NCBI RefSeq assembly: GCF_034180645.1
Contig: NZ_JAXFNY010000001.1
Span: forward strand, 1 to 26,078
Length of the DNA stretch: 26,078 nt
Origin: Mobiluncus sp034180645
GTDB lineage: Bacteria; Actinomycetota; Actinomycetes; Actinomycetales; Actinomycetaceae
Direction: 5' to 3'
Part shown: positions 15,061-23,231 of the stretch, in pieces
How the letters are laid out: each line of letters begins with the position of its first letter
How positions within the stretch are numbered: position 1 is the stretch's first letter
Program-made: the position numbers and the translations under genes
Notes under the pieces: generated by a model
The model's input: only the letters and a program-made list of their open reading frames with translations
Database searches by the model: none
Told to the model about the DNA's origin: nothing

Positions 15061-16539
15061 TTACAGCTCGCGTTTTTCGGGAAAGGCCGGGTCGTCAGGG
15101 TTCGCTGCGGAGGCATCACCAGTGTGGGTGACCGGGGCGTCACCAGTCCGGTCGGGCGAACCATCCGCGGGGGACGAAGCCACCGCACTGGCCTGTTGCC
15201 GGGAGAGCTCCTGGGATTCCATGACTTTCGCAGTGTCCTTCTTGGACCCGCCAATGTAGGACGCGGCCACCTGGGCGTGAACTGTTCCGGGAGCCCCGCC
15301 GATACGGTCGTGGCGAGTGGACAGTTCCGGCATCGAATCGTGCCCGGTCAGGTACAGAACCACGGTGTTACAGAACGCTATAATCGGCACCACCAGCAAA
15401 GCTCCGATAATTCCAGCCAGGAAGGTTCCTGCGGTCACGCCCAGCAGCACCGCCAGCGGGTGCAGACTGACCGCGTTAGACATCAGCATCGGCTGTAGCA
15501 CGTTGGATTCAATCTGTTGCACCGCCAAAATCACAATCAGCATGATGACGGCCGCCATGAAACCTTTATCCAACAGCAGAATCAACACCGCTATAGCCCC
15601 GGTGGTGACCGCACCAACAATCGGGATAAAGGAACCTATGAAAATGAGCAAGGCCAGCGGGATAGTCATCGACCCGGCACCCAGAATCGCCGCCCCGATG
15701 GAAATAAACACGGAATCCACCAAAGCCACCAGCGCCTGGGCTCTAATGTAGCCATTGAGCGTGGTCCAGCCGCGAATCGCCGCCTCGTGAACCGGCTCGC
15801 GAGCGGGAACCGGCAGCATCCGAATCAACCAAATCCAAATCTGGCGACCGTCCTTGAGGAAAAAGAACAGGCAGAACAGCGAAATCAAGATGGTGGTGAC
15901 CACGCTGGCGACCGAAGAAGTCACCGACAGCGCCGAGGACGCAATGGAGGAAGAATACTTGGTAGCAAAAGCGGTGAGCTGGGCGGTCAGCTCTTTAAAA
16001 TAATTATCAATTTGCGCCTGGTCCAGATCCAGGGGACCATCGCTCAACCACGCCAGGGCCTTGTCGAAGCCGCCCCCGGCTTTCGCCAGCAGGGCAGGCG
16101 CGCCGTGAGCCAGCTGGGAGGTCGCAATCCAAATCATTGCCACAACCAGCCCTACACCCACCAACAGGGAAATGACCGCGGATAAAGTCTTGGGAACATG
16201 CCACTTTTGCAATCGGAAATGCATCGGCTCCAGCAGCAACGTCAACAGCAGCGCCACCGCGAGGGGCACGAAAATGATGGATACTTTCGTGATTCCGTAC
16301 AGGATCAGCCCCAACGCCGCGATGATGACCAGGAAACGCCACGCCCAGCTGGCCGCCACCCGAATCCGCCAAGATACCGAATATGCCGAGTTCGGGCCGT
16401 TTTCCACCTCGGGCGGGGCAGTCGGTTCCAGTCCGTCAAAGTTAGGAACTCGATTTTGCGTGTCCCGCCGGGAAATGACCTCGCGCCACCACCCGCGTCT
16501 AAAATCGGCTCCGGCGTTCAATAACGGTTTTTTCTCCAT
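15061..16539 (-). CDS. AI-2E family transporter
   Basis: This is a polytopic membrane protein of the AI-2E/PerM family (PF01594), whose members export small molecules or ions; the autoinducer-2 label is historical and should not be read as function here. The 492-residue protein has a hydrophilic N-terminus (1-65), two helices plus a third (about 70-155), an extracytoplasmic or amphipathic stretch (about 160-205), and a conserved C-terminal half. The latter includes LFCLFFFLKDGR, RGWTTLNGYIRAQALVALVDSVFISIG, the GSFIPIVGAV turn and NVLQPMLMSNAVSLHPLAVLLGVTAG. The last 90 residues are Ser/Asp/Pro-rich and probably cytosolic. ATG at 16537-16539 has GGAAG four bases upstream. The family call is firm, the substrate unknown. 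Confidence 0.92.
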   Translation of the reverse strand: MEKKPLLNAGADFRRGWWREVISRRDTQNRVPNFDGLEPTAPPEVENGPNSAYSVSWRIRVAASWAWRFLVIIAALGLILYGITKVSIIFVPLAVALLLTLLLEPMHFRLQKWHVPKTLSAVISLLVGVGLVVAMIWIATSQLAHGAPALLAKAGGGFDKALAWLSDGPLDLDQAQIDNYFKELTAQLTAFATKYSSSIASSALSVTSSVASVVTTILISLFCLFFFLKDGRQIWIWLIRMLPVPAREPVHEAAIRGWTTLNGYIRAQALVALVDSVFISIGAAILGAGSMTIPLALLIFIGSFIPIVGAVTTGAIAVLILLLDKGFMAAVIMLIVILAVQQIESNVLQPMLMSNAVSLHPLAVLLGVTAGTFLAGIIGALLVVPIIAFCNTVVLYLTGHDSMPELSTRHDRIGGAPGTVHAQVAASYIGGSKKDTAKVMESQELSRQQASAVASSPADGSPDRTGDAPVTHTGDASAANPDDPAFPEKREL

Positions 16540-16655
16540 CGCACTTCCGTTTTCGGTTGTTTGTTGTTGTCAAAAGATGTCACAGTCTGGTTACTGCCTC
16601 ACCGGGAACTTCACGATATGGCAGGGCGGGCGCAAAGCCGGGGAAGGATAACCGC

Positions 16656-17165
16656 TCAGCGCACCATCCGGTTCAAGGGCAGTCCGTAGTTGACCTCGCG
16701 ACCGGTCATCGCTCCGTCCGAGAGGAACCCGGCGCGGCGGTAAAACCGGTGGGCTCGCTTTTCCCCGGGATATCCCGAAGGCAGCCACAGCTGGGCTGGC
16801 TCCTGTGGGCCGACCACGTATTCCAACAAGCGCCGCCCCAAGCCTTGGCCCTGATATTCAGGCATTAGGTAGTGCATGGAAACTTCCCGTTCCCGGGCGG
16901 GCGGGGCTACATGCTCGTTGCGTACCGTCTGAACCGTCATGGCGATGCCGACCACCCGGCCGTGCTCGACCGCAATTGCGATGCGGCGTCCTGCCGGATC
17001 CGAGGTCAACAGGTTGTGCCATTGACCGACCAGGGTCGGCTCGTCAAACCGGGAACGGTATCTATCGTCGATAAATTCGCCGTAGTTAGCCAACCACATG
17101 CGGGCGTGAGCCACCCCCATGCCGGCGGCATCCTGAACCTCAGGCGGGCGAATGTTGACAGTCAT
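16656..17165 (-). CDS. GNAT family N-acetyltransferase
   Basis: This is a GCN5-related acetyltransferase of 169 residues, a standard size, transferring acetyl from acetyl-CoA to an amine. Motif A, the CoA pyrophosphate loop, is visible as YQGQGLGRRLLEYV (Q-x-x-G-x-G type, around residue 109). The later strand and helix are PAQLWLPSGYPGEKRAHRFYRRAGF, in which the Arg-Phe-Tyr element and GF are typical. The start ATG at 17163-17165 gives the common N-terminus MTVNIRPPEVQDAAG, although the Shine-Dalgarno is weak. The genes on both sides lie on the same strand but more than 100 nt away, so it may be transcribed alone. The acceptor substrate cannot be inferred. Confidence 0.9.
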   Translation of the reverse strand: MTVNIRPPEVQDAAGMGVAHARMWLANYGEFIDDRYRSRFDEPTLVGQWHNLLTSDPAGRRIAIAVEHGRVVGIAMTVQTVRNEHVAPPAREREVSMHYLMPEYQGQGLGRRLLEYVVGPQEPAQLWLPSGYPGEKRAHRFYRRAGFLSDGAMTGREVNYGLPLNRMVR

Positions 17166-17282
17166 TACTCTCGATTCCGTGAGTCGTTTTCTCTAAGTCT
17201 AGCTTCTGTGGCCGGACAAGGAGAATCCCCCCGCGGGAAAACGCGAAACCGTGTCGTGTCTGAGCCGGAAACTCCCGAAACT

Positions 17283-17295
17283 CCGGAAGTTCCGG
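17283..17295. repeat. Small perfect palindrome after the BI-1 gene
   Basis: CCGGAA and TTCCGG flank a single G, 9 nt after the Bax-inhibitor stop codon. Related words (CCGGAAACT, CCCGAAACT) precede it at 17265-17282. It could be a weak stop or a protein-binding site; nothing confirms either. Confidence 0.4.
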
Positions 17296-17304
17296 GACAT
17301 GAAC

Positions 17305-18198
17305 CTAGTTATCGGACGCAAAGAACGCGAAGATCCGCAGGAACTCAATGTAGAGCCAGACCAGGGTCACCATGAGTCCAAAAGCGGCCGTCCAGGCGGT
17401 TTCCTGGGGCGCCCCGTTATCAACCGCTTTGACGATGTAGTCAAAGTCCGTGACCAGGGAGAACGCCGCTAAACCGATAGCGATGAGGCTGACGAGAATC
17501 CACAGCGGGAAGCCGCCGATGGTCGGGGCGTTCGGACCGTAGAAAGACCAGGCCGGGTTAATGAGGCTGACTACCAGGTTGCCCAGGTAGAACACAAAAA
17601 TCGAAAACATGCCGACCATGACGACTCTCATGAGGGTCGGGGAGTTGCGCACCACCTTGGTCTTAAACAGCACCAGCATTACCCCGGTGGTGACCAGGGT
17701 CGCCACGATTGCTTTCATCACCACGCCGTCGTAAAGCGTGGCGAACATGCTGGAGATGCCGCCCAACATGACACCTTCAAAAGCGGCGTAGCCCAGAATC
17801 AAGGCTGGAGAGGGACGGCGCTTAAACGAGTTCACCAGACCCAACACCAAGGCCACAATCATCGAACCGAACGTCACACTCATGCCCAGTCCCGGATTGG
17901 CTGCGGTCAGTGCCCAAGCCCCGGCTCCGAAAAGCAGGAGGGTTCCGAAAGTCAGCACCGTCTTAATCAAAACATCGTCCAGAGTGACGGGACGGCTGGC
18001 AGAAACCGTACCGTACTGTTCCTGACCCTGCGGGGTAGGGAACTGCTGAGGTTGTTCCGGTGCGTAGCTCACTTGGGGAGCATTGCCGGGATAAGTCTGG
18101 GTAGCCCCGCCACCGACCTGGTAACCGGGCATAGTCGGGTAACCTCCCGGAGTACGCTCGGTAAAAACTTTGTTGCGTGTAAACACTGGGTTGCTCAT
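17305..18198 (-). CDS. Bax inhibitor-1/YccA family membrane protein
   Basis: This is a BI-1-like (actinobacterial YccA/YbhL-type, UPF0005) membrane protein of 297 residues. The first 70 residues are hydrophilic, Pro/Gln/Gly/Tyr-rich and presumably cytosolic. About seven membrane segments follow, with TLLLFGAGAWALT, the family-typical EGVMLGGISSMF region and a pairing YDGVVMKAIVATLVTTGVM. The C-terminus has conserved acidic residues in SLVTDFDYIVKAVDNGAPQETAWTA, which in other BI-1 proteins belong to a pH-sensing di-aspartyl site. ATG at 18196-18198 has AAGGAG four bases upstream, a strong ribosome site. It is transcribed divergently from the two-component genes. Its cellular role in bacteria is not settled. 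Confidence 0.9.
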   Translation of the reverse strand: MSNPVFTRNKVFTERTPGGYPTMPGYQVGGGATQTYPGNAPQVSYAPEQPQQFPTPQGQEQYGTVSASRPVTLDDVLIKTVLTFGTLLLFGAGAWALTAANPGLGMSVTFGSMIVALVLGLVNSFKRRPSPALILGYAAFEGVMLGGISSMFATLYDGVVMKAIVATLVTTGVMLVLFKTKVVRNSPTLMRVVMVGMFSIFVFYLGNLVVSLINPAWSFYGPNAPTIGGFPLWILVSLIAIGLAAFSLVTDFDYIVKAVDNGAPQETAWTAAFGLMVTLVWLYIEFLRIFAFFASDN

Positions 18199-18341
18199 GT
18201 CGCTCCTTATTGTCTCAACGGTTTAATCGTAGCGTATTTCCCCATTACTGCCACGGCACAGTCCTCCTGCTACGGGGTGATTTTCTCAGGGCGCAGCCCT
18301 GTCACGGAGCCGGGAAAAACCAGCTGTGTCACAATAGGTTG

Positions 18342-19376
18342 GTGACTAAAAGCCAGGAACCCCGCAAGCCCGGAGGTAAAACCGACCCCGCTCGGCGTCA
18401 AACCCTGCGCGGAGTCGTGTCGAACGTGTTGCTGCTGGTCACGTTCATTGTGCTGTTCGGGGTCGGCATTTTGGTGGTGGTCCAAGCGGGTTTCCTGGAA
18501 CCGCAGGAAAATCTGGCTGCCCGCGGCATGATGGCGCTGGTGATTACCCTGCTGATGGTGGTGGCGGTGCTGTTGGCGCGCATCGTTCAGTTGGGACGAG
18601 ACCGGGTGGACGAGTTGACGTTGCGCAACCGGCAGTTGGAGCTGGAGCGCGAGCAGTCCGAACAGATTGCGGTAGCTGACGAACGTGCCCGAATTGCCCG
18701 GGAAATGCACGATATTGTGGCCCACTCGCTGACGGTGTTGATTGCCATGAGTGACGGCGCCACCGCCGCGATTGACAAAAATCCAGAGCTCGCCAAGGAA
18801 GCCTTGCGCAATATGAGCGAAACCGGGCGGGCGGCGCTGGCGGATACGCGCCGCCTGGTGGGAGTGCTGCGCCAACCCAGCGAAGTACCCCAGAACCTTG
18901 ACCCGAACTCCCCCCAGAACGACCAAACATCCTCGCTAGAGGAAGTCCGCTTCACCCCTTCTCCGGATTTGGCAGAAATGGACGGACTAATCGCCCAGTT
19001 CCGGGCGGCCGGCCTGCCGATTACTTACCACTACACCGGGGATGAGGTGCCGGCTGACGGTCCGCTGCAACTGACGATTTATCGAATCGTCCAAGAGTCT
19101 TTGACTAACATTTTGCGTCACGCACCCGCCTCCACTGCGGTTGAGGTCGATTTACAAGTGCGGGACAACGGGATTCGTATCGTCGTGTTTAACGCTACTT
19201 CCCTGGCGGGGATAAACCCCGGCGGCGGGAAGGGGCTCATTGGAATGCGCGAGCGCGCTGCGGTCTATGACGGTCATGTTCAGGCTGGCCCCACCCCCGG
19301 GGGATGGCGGGTCGAGGCTACTTTGCAGTGGCAGCCCGAAGCACCGAAGTCCGAGGGCTGGGTTATGCCCGCGTAA
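18342..19376 (+). CDS. Two-component sensor histidine kinase (NarL-type, HisKA_3)
   Basis: This is a membrane sensor that autophosphorylates and passes phosphate to the response regulator encoded just downstream. With the GTG at 18342 it has 344 residues. Two hydrophobic segments lie at about 20-50 and 60-85, with a very short outer loop, so it may sense membrane or intramembrane signals. The dimerisation/phospho-acceptor domain has REMHDIVAHSL (His123). The HATPase_c domain has an N-box-like YRIVQESLTNILRHA and a G-box GGGKGLIGMRERA. The frame is open to 18210, but those residues do not look like a kinase N-terminus. A -10-like CACAAT ends 6 nt before the GTG, suggesting a leaderless start. 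The signal is unknown. Confidence 0.9.
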   Translation: MTKSQEPRKPGGKTDPARRQTLRGVVSNVLLLVTFIVLFGVGILVVVQAGFLEPQENLAARGMMALVITLLMVVAVLLARIVQLGRDRVDELTLRNRQLELEREQSEQIAVADERARIAREMHDIVAHSLTVLIAMSDGATAAIDKNPELAKEALRNMSETGRAALADTRRLVGVLRQPSEVPQNLDPNSPQNDQTSSLEEVRFTPSPDLAEMDGLIAQFRAAGLPITYHYTGDEVPADGPLQLTIYRIVQESLTNILRHAPASTAVEVDLQVRDNGIRIVVFNATSLAGINPGGGKGLIGMRERAAVYDGHVQAGPTPGGWRVEATLQWQPEAPKSEGWVMPA

Positions 19377-19412
19377 ACAACTTTTAAGCAACTTTTAGGG
19401 GACAATGTAAAC

Positions 19413-20141
19413 GTGAGTGAAAACGAAAACGAAACTGGACAGTCAGCGCCGTCCGCGCCCGGCGAAGTCATCAAAGTGCTGCTGGTCGACGACCAATCCC
19501 TAATTCGGATGGGTTTTCGGATGGTGCTGGAGGCGGCGGACGACATCACGGTAGTGGGCGAAGCGGCGGACGGCAAAACCGCACTAAAGATGATCAAGGC
19601 GACCGCGCCGGACGTGGTGCTGATGGACGTGCGGATGCCCAATATGAATGGCATCGAGGCGACCTCGGAAATCATCGCCAGCAACCCGAACGTGAAAGTC
19701 CTCATCCTCACCACTTTCGACCTGGACGAATACGCTTTCGCCGCACTGCGAGCCGGGGCCAGCGGATTCCTGCTGAAAGACGCTAAACCAGAGGAACTCA
19801 TCGGCGCGATCCGCAATGTCGCCCACGGGGACGCCACGATTTCCCCGCGCGTGACGAAACGGATGCTGGATATGTTTGCCCCGCAGTTGCCCGGCGACCA
19901 GGACAGCGACGCGGAGACGAATCTGGTCGACCAAGCCCTGTTGGATAGCCTCACCGACCGGGAAACCGAGGTGCTCACCCTCATCGCCCAGGGGCTGACC
20001 AATCAGGAAATCGCCACACAACTGTTCATTTCGATGACCACTGTGAAAACCCACGTGGGCAATATCCTGAACAAGATTGGCGCCCGCGACCGAGTACAAG
20101 CCGTCATTTTTGCCTACGAAAACGGCCTCGTTTCCGCATAA
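19413..20141 (+). CDS. LuxR/NarL family response regulator
   Basis: This is the DNA-binding partner of the upstream histidine kinase. The 242-residue protein has a receiver domain (about 20-135) with the acidic pair Asp26-Asp27 in LLVDDQS, the phospho-acceptor Asp72 in VLMDVRMPN and the Lys of LLKDAKPEE. A C-terminal LuxR-type helix-turn-helix (about 176-238) carries LTDRETEVLTLIAQGLTNQEIA and ISMTTVKTHVGNIL. The start is GTG at 19413, supported by AGGGGA at 19397-19402. The first 18 residues are hydrophilic and Glu/Asn/Ser-rich. It follows the kinase by 36 nt on the same strand, so the two probably form an operon. Target genes are unknown. Confidence 0.95.
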   Translation: MSENENETGQSAPSAPGEVIKVLLVDDQSLIRMGFRMVLEAADDITVVGEAADGKTALKMIKATAPDVVLMDVRMPNMNGIEATSEIIASNPNVKVLILTTFDLDEYAFAALRAGASGFLLKDAKPEELIGAIRNVAHGDATISPRVTKRMLDMFAPQLPGDQDSDAETNLVDQALLDSLTDRETEVLTLIAQGLTNQEIATQLFISMTTVKTHVGNILNKIGARDRVQAVIFAYENGLVSA

Positions 20142-20166
20142 AAGCGCCGGATTGGTGAAAAAACTG

Positions 20167-20239
20167 TACCCCCGGTCGGATTCGAACCGACACTGAACTG
20201 ATTTTAAGTCAGCTGCCTCTACCATTGGGCTACGGGGGC
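20167..20239 (-). tRNA. tRNA with UAA anticodon (Leu by anticodon), type I
   Basis: A complete 73-nt cloverleaf is read on the minus strand. The acceptor stem GCCCCCG/CGGGGGT has a G1-U72 pair and discriminator A73. T8-A9 and a D arm with GG in the loop follow. The anticodon stem is GCTGA/TCAGT with loop CTTAAAA, giving anticodon UAA at 34-36. The variable loop has 5 nt, and the T arm is GTCGG-TTCGAAT-CCGAC. CCA is not encoded. By anticodon it would read UUA (Leu), but it lacks the long variable arm of normal bacterial tRNA-Leu. A run of T on the minus strand (20158-20163) follows the 3' end. Confidence 0.9.
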
Positions 20240-20275
20240 GCACACATTTTTCAGACTGGTTAATCATCTATTCAT

Positions 20276-20305
20276 TTGGGAATTTACTCAAATCGACCCT
20301 AAACT
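20276..20305 (+). promoter_or_regulatory. Candidate nhaA promoter, leaderless geometry
   Basis: TTGGGA (20276-20281) and TAAACT (20300-20305) are 18 bp apart. The -10 box ends 6 nt before the ATG at 20312. This favours ATG at 20312 over the overlapping TTG at 20306 as the start. Confidence 0.45.
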
Positions 20306-20311
20306 TTGAAT

Positions 20312-21679
20312 ATGGACAAAGAAGTGCCAAGCAATGATAAAGAAAACGAAAATCTCGACAGGGGCCTCTTAGGCGAGCAGGATCTAGCCGGTCCGTCCCC
20401 GGATGATTACGATGCCGCGGTTCGAGTTGGTGAAGAACGGCTCAGCGCTCAACAGCGTTTCGCCCGGTTTGTTTCCGACGACATCGTCGGGGGCATGATT
20501 CTGATTATCGCCGCCATTATCGCCCTGGTTTGTGCCAACACGCCTTTCCGCGAGGGGTATCAGGCGGTGGCACAGTTTGTGCCCGACCCCGGCTTGGCGC
20601 AGGCTGCCGCCGCTGACACCCTGTCGGTGCTGCAAAAACTCCATCTGTCCATGCCTATTGAAGAGTGGGCGCGTGACGGTATCCTGGCGATTTTCTTTTT
20701 CACGGTCGGGTTGGAACTGAAGGAAGAGTTCACCCACGGCGCCCTGCACGATCCACGAACCGCGGCGATGCCGATTATCGCCGCCGCCTTTGGGATGGCC
20801 GGGCCCGCCCTGGTTTACGTGGCCGTCACCGCCATCACCGGCTCTGGAGCTTGGCACGGCTGGGCGATTCCGACCGCCACGGATATTGCTTTCGCGGTCG
20901 CGATTTTGCAGATTTTTGGCCGCGGCCTGCCCAACGGAGCCAGGACATTCCTGTTGACCCTGGCTGTAGCCGACGACTTGGGCGGGATTATCGTCATCGC
21001 CGTGTTCTATGGCTCTAACCTGAATCTCGCTTTCCTGTTGCCGATGGCGGCGTGTGCCGCCCTGTTCGGATTCCTGTGTCACAAGCGGAAAGGTCACTGG
21101 TACTTCCTGATTCCTCTGGGGGTGTTGACCTGGTACTTCATGCTGGTTTCCGGCATTCACGCCACGATTGCCGGAGTAGTTTTGGGCATGGTGGTTCCTG
21201 CCGACAAGCGCGACCGGGAAGTTCACAACCTGGTGGAACAGATTTCTATGAAGGTCAACCCGGTTTCGGCCGCGTTTGCGGTGCCGTTCTTTGCTTTCTT
21301 TGCTGCTGGCGTGGACATCGTGGACACCCCCGGCGGAGCGCTCAAGATGCTGACCAACCCCGTGGCCGTGGCGGTCATGCTCGCGTTGCCTTTCGGGAAA
21401 ATGCTGGGAATCTCCGGTTCGGTGTTCGTGATGGAAAAGTTCACTCCCCTGCACCTGGAAAAGGGCGTGACCATGGGTGATATGGTTCCGATTTCGCTGG
21501 TGGCAGGGATTGGTTTCACGGTGGCGCTGTTGATTTCGCACCTGTCTTTCCGCGGCGACGATTTGCTGACCCAAGCCGGTTCCATCGGCGTGGTCATGGG
21601 CACCGCGCTGTCCATCGTCCTGGGCGCTATCGCTTTGCAGGTACGCCTGGCGTACCGCCGGTCGCACCCCCACGAGTGA
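20312..21679 (+). CDS. nhaA: Na+/H+ antiporter NhaA
   Basis: NhaA exchanges cytosolic Na+ (or Li+) for external protons and supports pH and salt homeostasis. From ATG 20312 it has 455 residues; the hydrophilic N-terminal 50 residues are longer than in E. coli NhaA (388). The core signatures are all present: WARDGILAIFFFTVGLELK, the unwound-helix motif TATDIAFA (Asp191), the ion-binding pair in LAVADDLGGIIVIAVFY (Asp221-Asp222, same spacing as D133/D163/D164 in E. coli), and GIHATIAGVVLGM. The last helices end in a short basic tail. There is no nhaR-like regulator next to it. A short GC hairpin (21687-21700) follows the stop but has no T-run. Confidence 0.97.
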   Translation: MDKEVPSNDKENENLDRGLLGEQDLAGPSPDDYDAAVRVGEERLSAQQRFARFVSDDIVGGMILIIAAIIALVCANTPFREGYQAVAQFVPDPGLAQAAAADTLSVLQKLHLSMPIEEWARDGILAIFFFTVGLELKEEFTHGALHDPRTAAMPIIAAAFGMAGPALVYVAVTAITGSGAWHGWAIPTATDIAFAVAILQIFGRGLPNGARTFLLTLAVADDLGGIIVIAVFYGSNLNLAFLLPMAACAALFGFLCHKRKGHWYFLIPLGVLTWYFMLVSGIHATIAGVVLGMVVPADKRDREVHNLVEQISMKVNPVSAAFAVPFFAFFAAGVDIVDTPGGALKMLTNPVAVAVMLALPFGKMLGISGSVFVMEKFTPLHLEKGVTMGDMVPISLVAGIGFTVALLISHLSFRGDDLLTQAGSIGVVMGTALSIVLGAIALQVRLAYRRSHPHE

Positions 21680-21931
21680 GGTTTTGCCCGGTTTTCCGGG
21701 TGAAAGTTAGCATTATTCCGATTTCGCGAGGATTCAGTCAAGCGTCCCCGCGCGGCCAGTTGACCCCACGGACCGGGGAACGCACGCCCCGCCCTTGTGC
21801 ATCCGCCCGACCCCGCGGACTTGGGAAAGAAAATAGCCCAAAAGGGTATGTCCGGTATCGAGCGAATCTGATATTTTCGAGGTGAGGAATCGGCGTTGGG
21901 TCGCTTCCCGAAAACCTAGAAAGGCAAACAA
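21680..21931 (+). other. Intergenic region between nhaA and the LppM-like gene
   Basis: No supported gene lies in these 252 bp. A 5-bp GC stem with a TTTT loop (21687-21700) follows nhaA. Near 21866-21871 there is a TGATATT-type -10 candidate, about 60 nt upstream of the lipoprotein start, without a good -35 box. Confidence 0.4.
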
Positions 21932-23041
21932 ATGCGGAGTTTGCAAAAGAAAAGCCTGGTGGCGGGCATCGCAGCAATCGCGTTGGTGGCGTTGAGCGGC
22001 TGCGAAATGGACGTCAAGCTGAAGGTTATTGATGAGAACACCATTGAACCTTCGGTCATCGTCGCGATGAGCGAAGCCGAAAAGGACATGCTTTCCTCTA
22101 TGAGCGACGGCGAGGAAGTGACCTGCAAGGATCTCGCGGATATGGAAGATGAGTACGAGGCCACGGTCAAAGATTTGAGTTCTGGCGGGGATATGAAATG
22201 CGAGATTATTCTGCCGCAGGAACAGAGTCTCAATTCAAGCGAGAACCTGAAAAAAGAAGGCGATGACCTGGTTCTGTTCCTGCCCAAAGAGCAGATTGAT
22301 GACTTGAAATCGGAACTGAACGATGCTGGGGATATGAGCGATCTAGGTATGGATTCAATCACCATGAACCTGATTATCCAGATGCCCAATGGTATCAAAA
22401 CAGCCACCGTGGACGGGCAACCCGCTGATTTCAAGGGGGACACCGTGACGCTGGACATGACCGACATCGGCAGCGAGGTTAAAATTGTGTCCTCGCCCGG
22501 TATTCCTGGCGGAAATGCCGGCGATAAGGCTGATTCCGAGTACGACCCGGACAGTGACCTCACCGAGGCCGGGAAATCTGTGGCGGAAGGAATCGGCAAG
22601 TTCCTCGTGGGGATGGCCATTTTTGGGATTCTGATAATCGCCGGCATCGTCATTCTCATTGTGGTGCTGGTGAAAAAGAGCAAGGCAAAGGCTATTCCGG
22701 CTAACCAATTCGGCCAACCGATGAACTACGGGCAACCTGGGCAACCTGGACAACCTGGGGTCGGACAGCCAGTTCAGCCAGGGCAGCCCCAGTTCGGACA
22801 GCCCGGTCAACCCGGGCAACCTCAGCCTTTCACTCAACCTGGTCAGCCGGGACAATCGGGACAGCCGGTTCAGTCCAACCCCTTTGCTCAGCCGGGAACC
22901 CCGAACCAGTCGATTCAACCAAATCAGCCTGACCAGACCCAGTTTGGTCAACCGCAGTCATTCGGGCCGAATACCCCTGACCAAGCTAATCCGTTCTCCG
23001 GACAAACCGACCCCACCCAGGATCCAAATCCGCAAAACTAG
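21932..23041 (+). CDS. LppM-like lipoprotein with C-terminal TM and PGQ-rich tail
   Basis: The 369-residue protein begins with a lipoprotein signal (basic start, AIALVALSGC with Cys24 as the lipidated residue). The outer domain (about 25-200) starts EMDVKLKVIDENTIEPSVIVAM in two parts and resembles the LppM domain of actinobacterial lipoproteins; mycobacterial LppM affects envelope/host interaction, but function here is open. A strong membrane helix lies at about 223-246 followed by KKSKAK, so the remaining about 115 residues should be cytosolic. That tail is built of GQPGQPGQP-like repeats. The ATG is supported by AAAGG seven bases upstream. It is monocistronic and ends at a convergent junction. 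Confidence 0.85.
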   Translation: MRSLQKKSLVAGIAAIALVALSGCEMDVKLKVIDENTIEPSVIVAMSEAEKDMLSSMSDGEEVTCKDLADMEDEYEATVKDLSSGGDMKCEIILPQEQSLNSSENLKKEGDDLVLFLPKEQIDDLKSELNDAGDMSDLGMDSITMNLIIQMPNGIKTATVDGQPADFKGDTVTLDMTDIGSEVKIVSSPGIPGGNAGDKADSEYDPDSDLTEAGKSVAEGIGKFLVGMAIFGILIIAGIVILIVVLVKKSKAKAIPANQFGQPMNYGQPGQPGQPGVGQPVQPGQPQFGQPGQPGQPQPFTQPGQPGQSGQPVQSNPFAQPGTPNQSIQPNQPDQTQFGQPQSFGPNTPDQANPFSGQTDPTQDPNPQN

Positions 23042-23231
23042 CCCCAACAAGCTGCGCGAGGTTTGAGATACCTGCCTGGGTTGTGGCTAAAGGGGGAGAA
23101 TAGCCGGGTTGCTGCCATTATTGGCAGCTACCCGGCTATTCTCCCCCTATAATCCACGCACACCCCAAAACCCGGTAACAAACAGCCCCTAAATTTCTCG
23201 GATGACCTGAAATAAAACTAGAACCCGGAAT
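23042..23231. other. Convergent intergenic region with palindromic repeat
   Basis: No gene is visible. The region is dominated by the repeat at 23076-23172; the remainder (23173-23231) is A/C-rich and shows no further structure I could support. Confidence 0.6.
23076..23172. repeat. Palindromic intergenic repeat, copy 2
   Basis: This is the second copy of the element at 12961-13057, in the same orientation. The arms are 23092-23116 and 23123-23147 (25 nt each, a single T-T mismatch) with loop ATTATT, and TATAATCCACGC follows. The mismatch is at a different place from that in copy 1. The copy lies between the convergent LppM-like and Ppx/GppA genes. The similarity seems to fade right after 23172 and, with a gap, just before 23076. 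Confidence 0.9.

Noticed and set aside
14161..15498. 445-codon plus-strand frame across the RAMA-like and AI-2E genes
   Set aside because: It spans the 3' end of one minus-strand gene and the 5' end of another and has shadow-type composition; no ribosome site or family match.
18210..18341. Upstream extension of the histidine kinase (44 more residues)
   Set aside because: The residues are Cys/His-rich and unlike a kinase N-terminus; GTG at 18342 has a -10-like box at leaderless spacing.
20384..21673. 429-codon minus-strand frame opposite nhaA
   Set aside because: Fully antisense to NhaA, His/Gln/Arg-rich, no family features.
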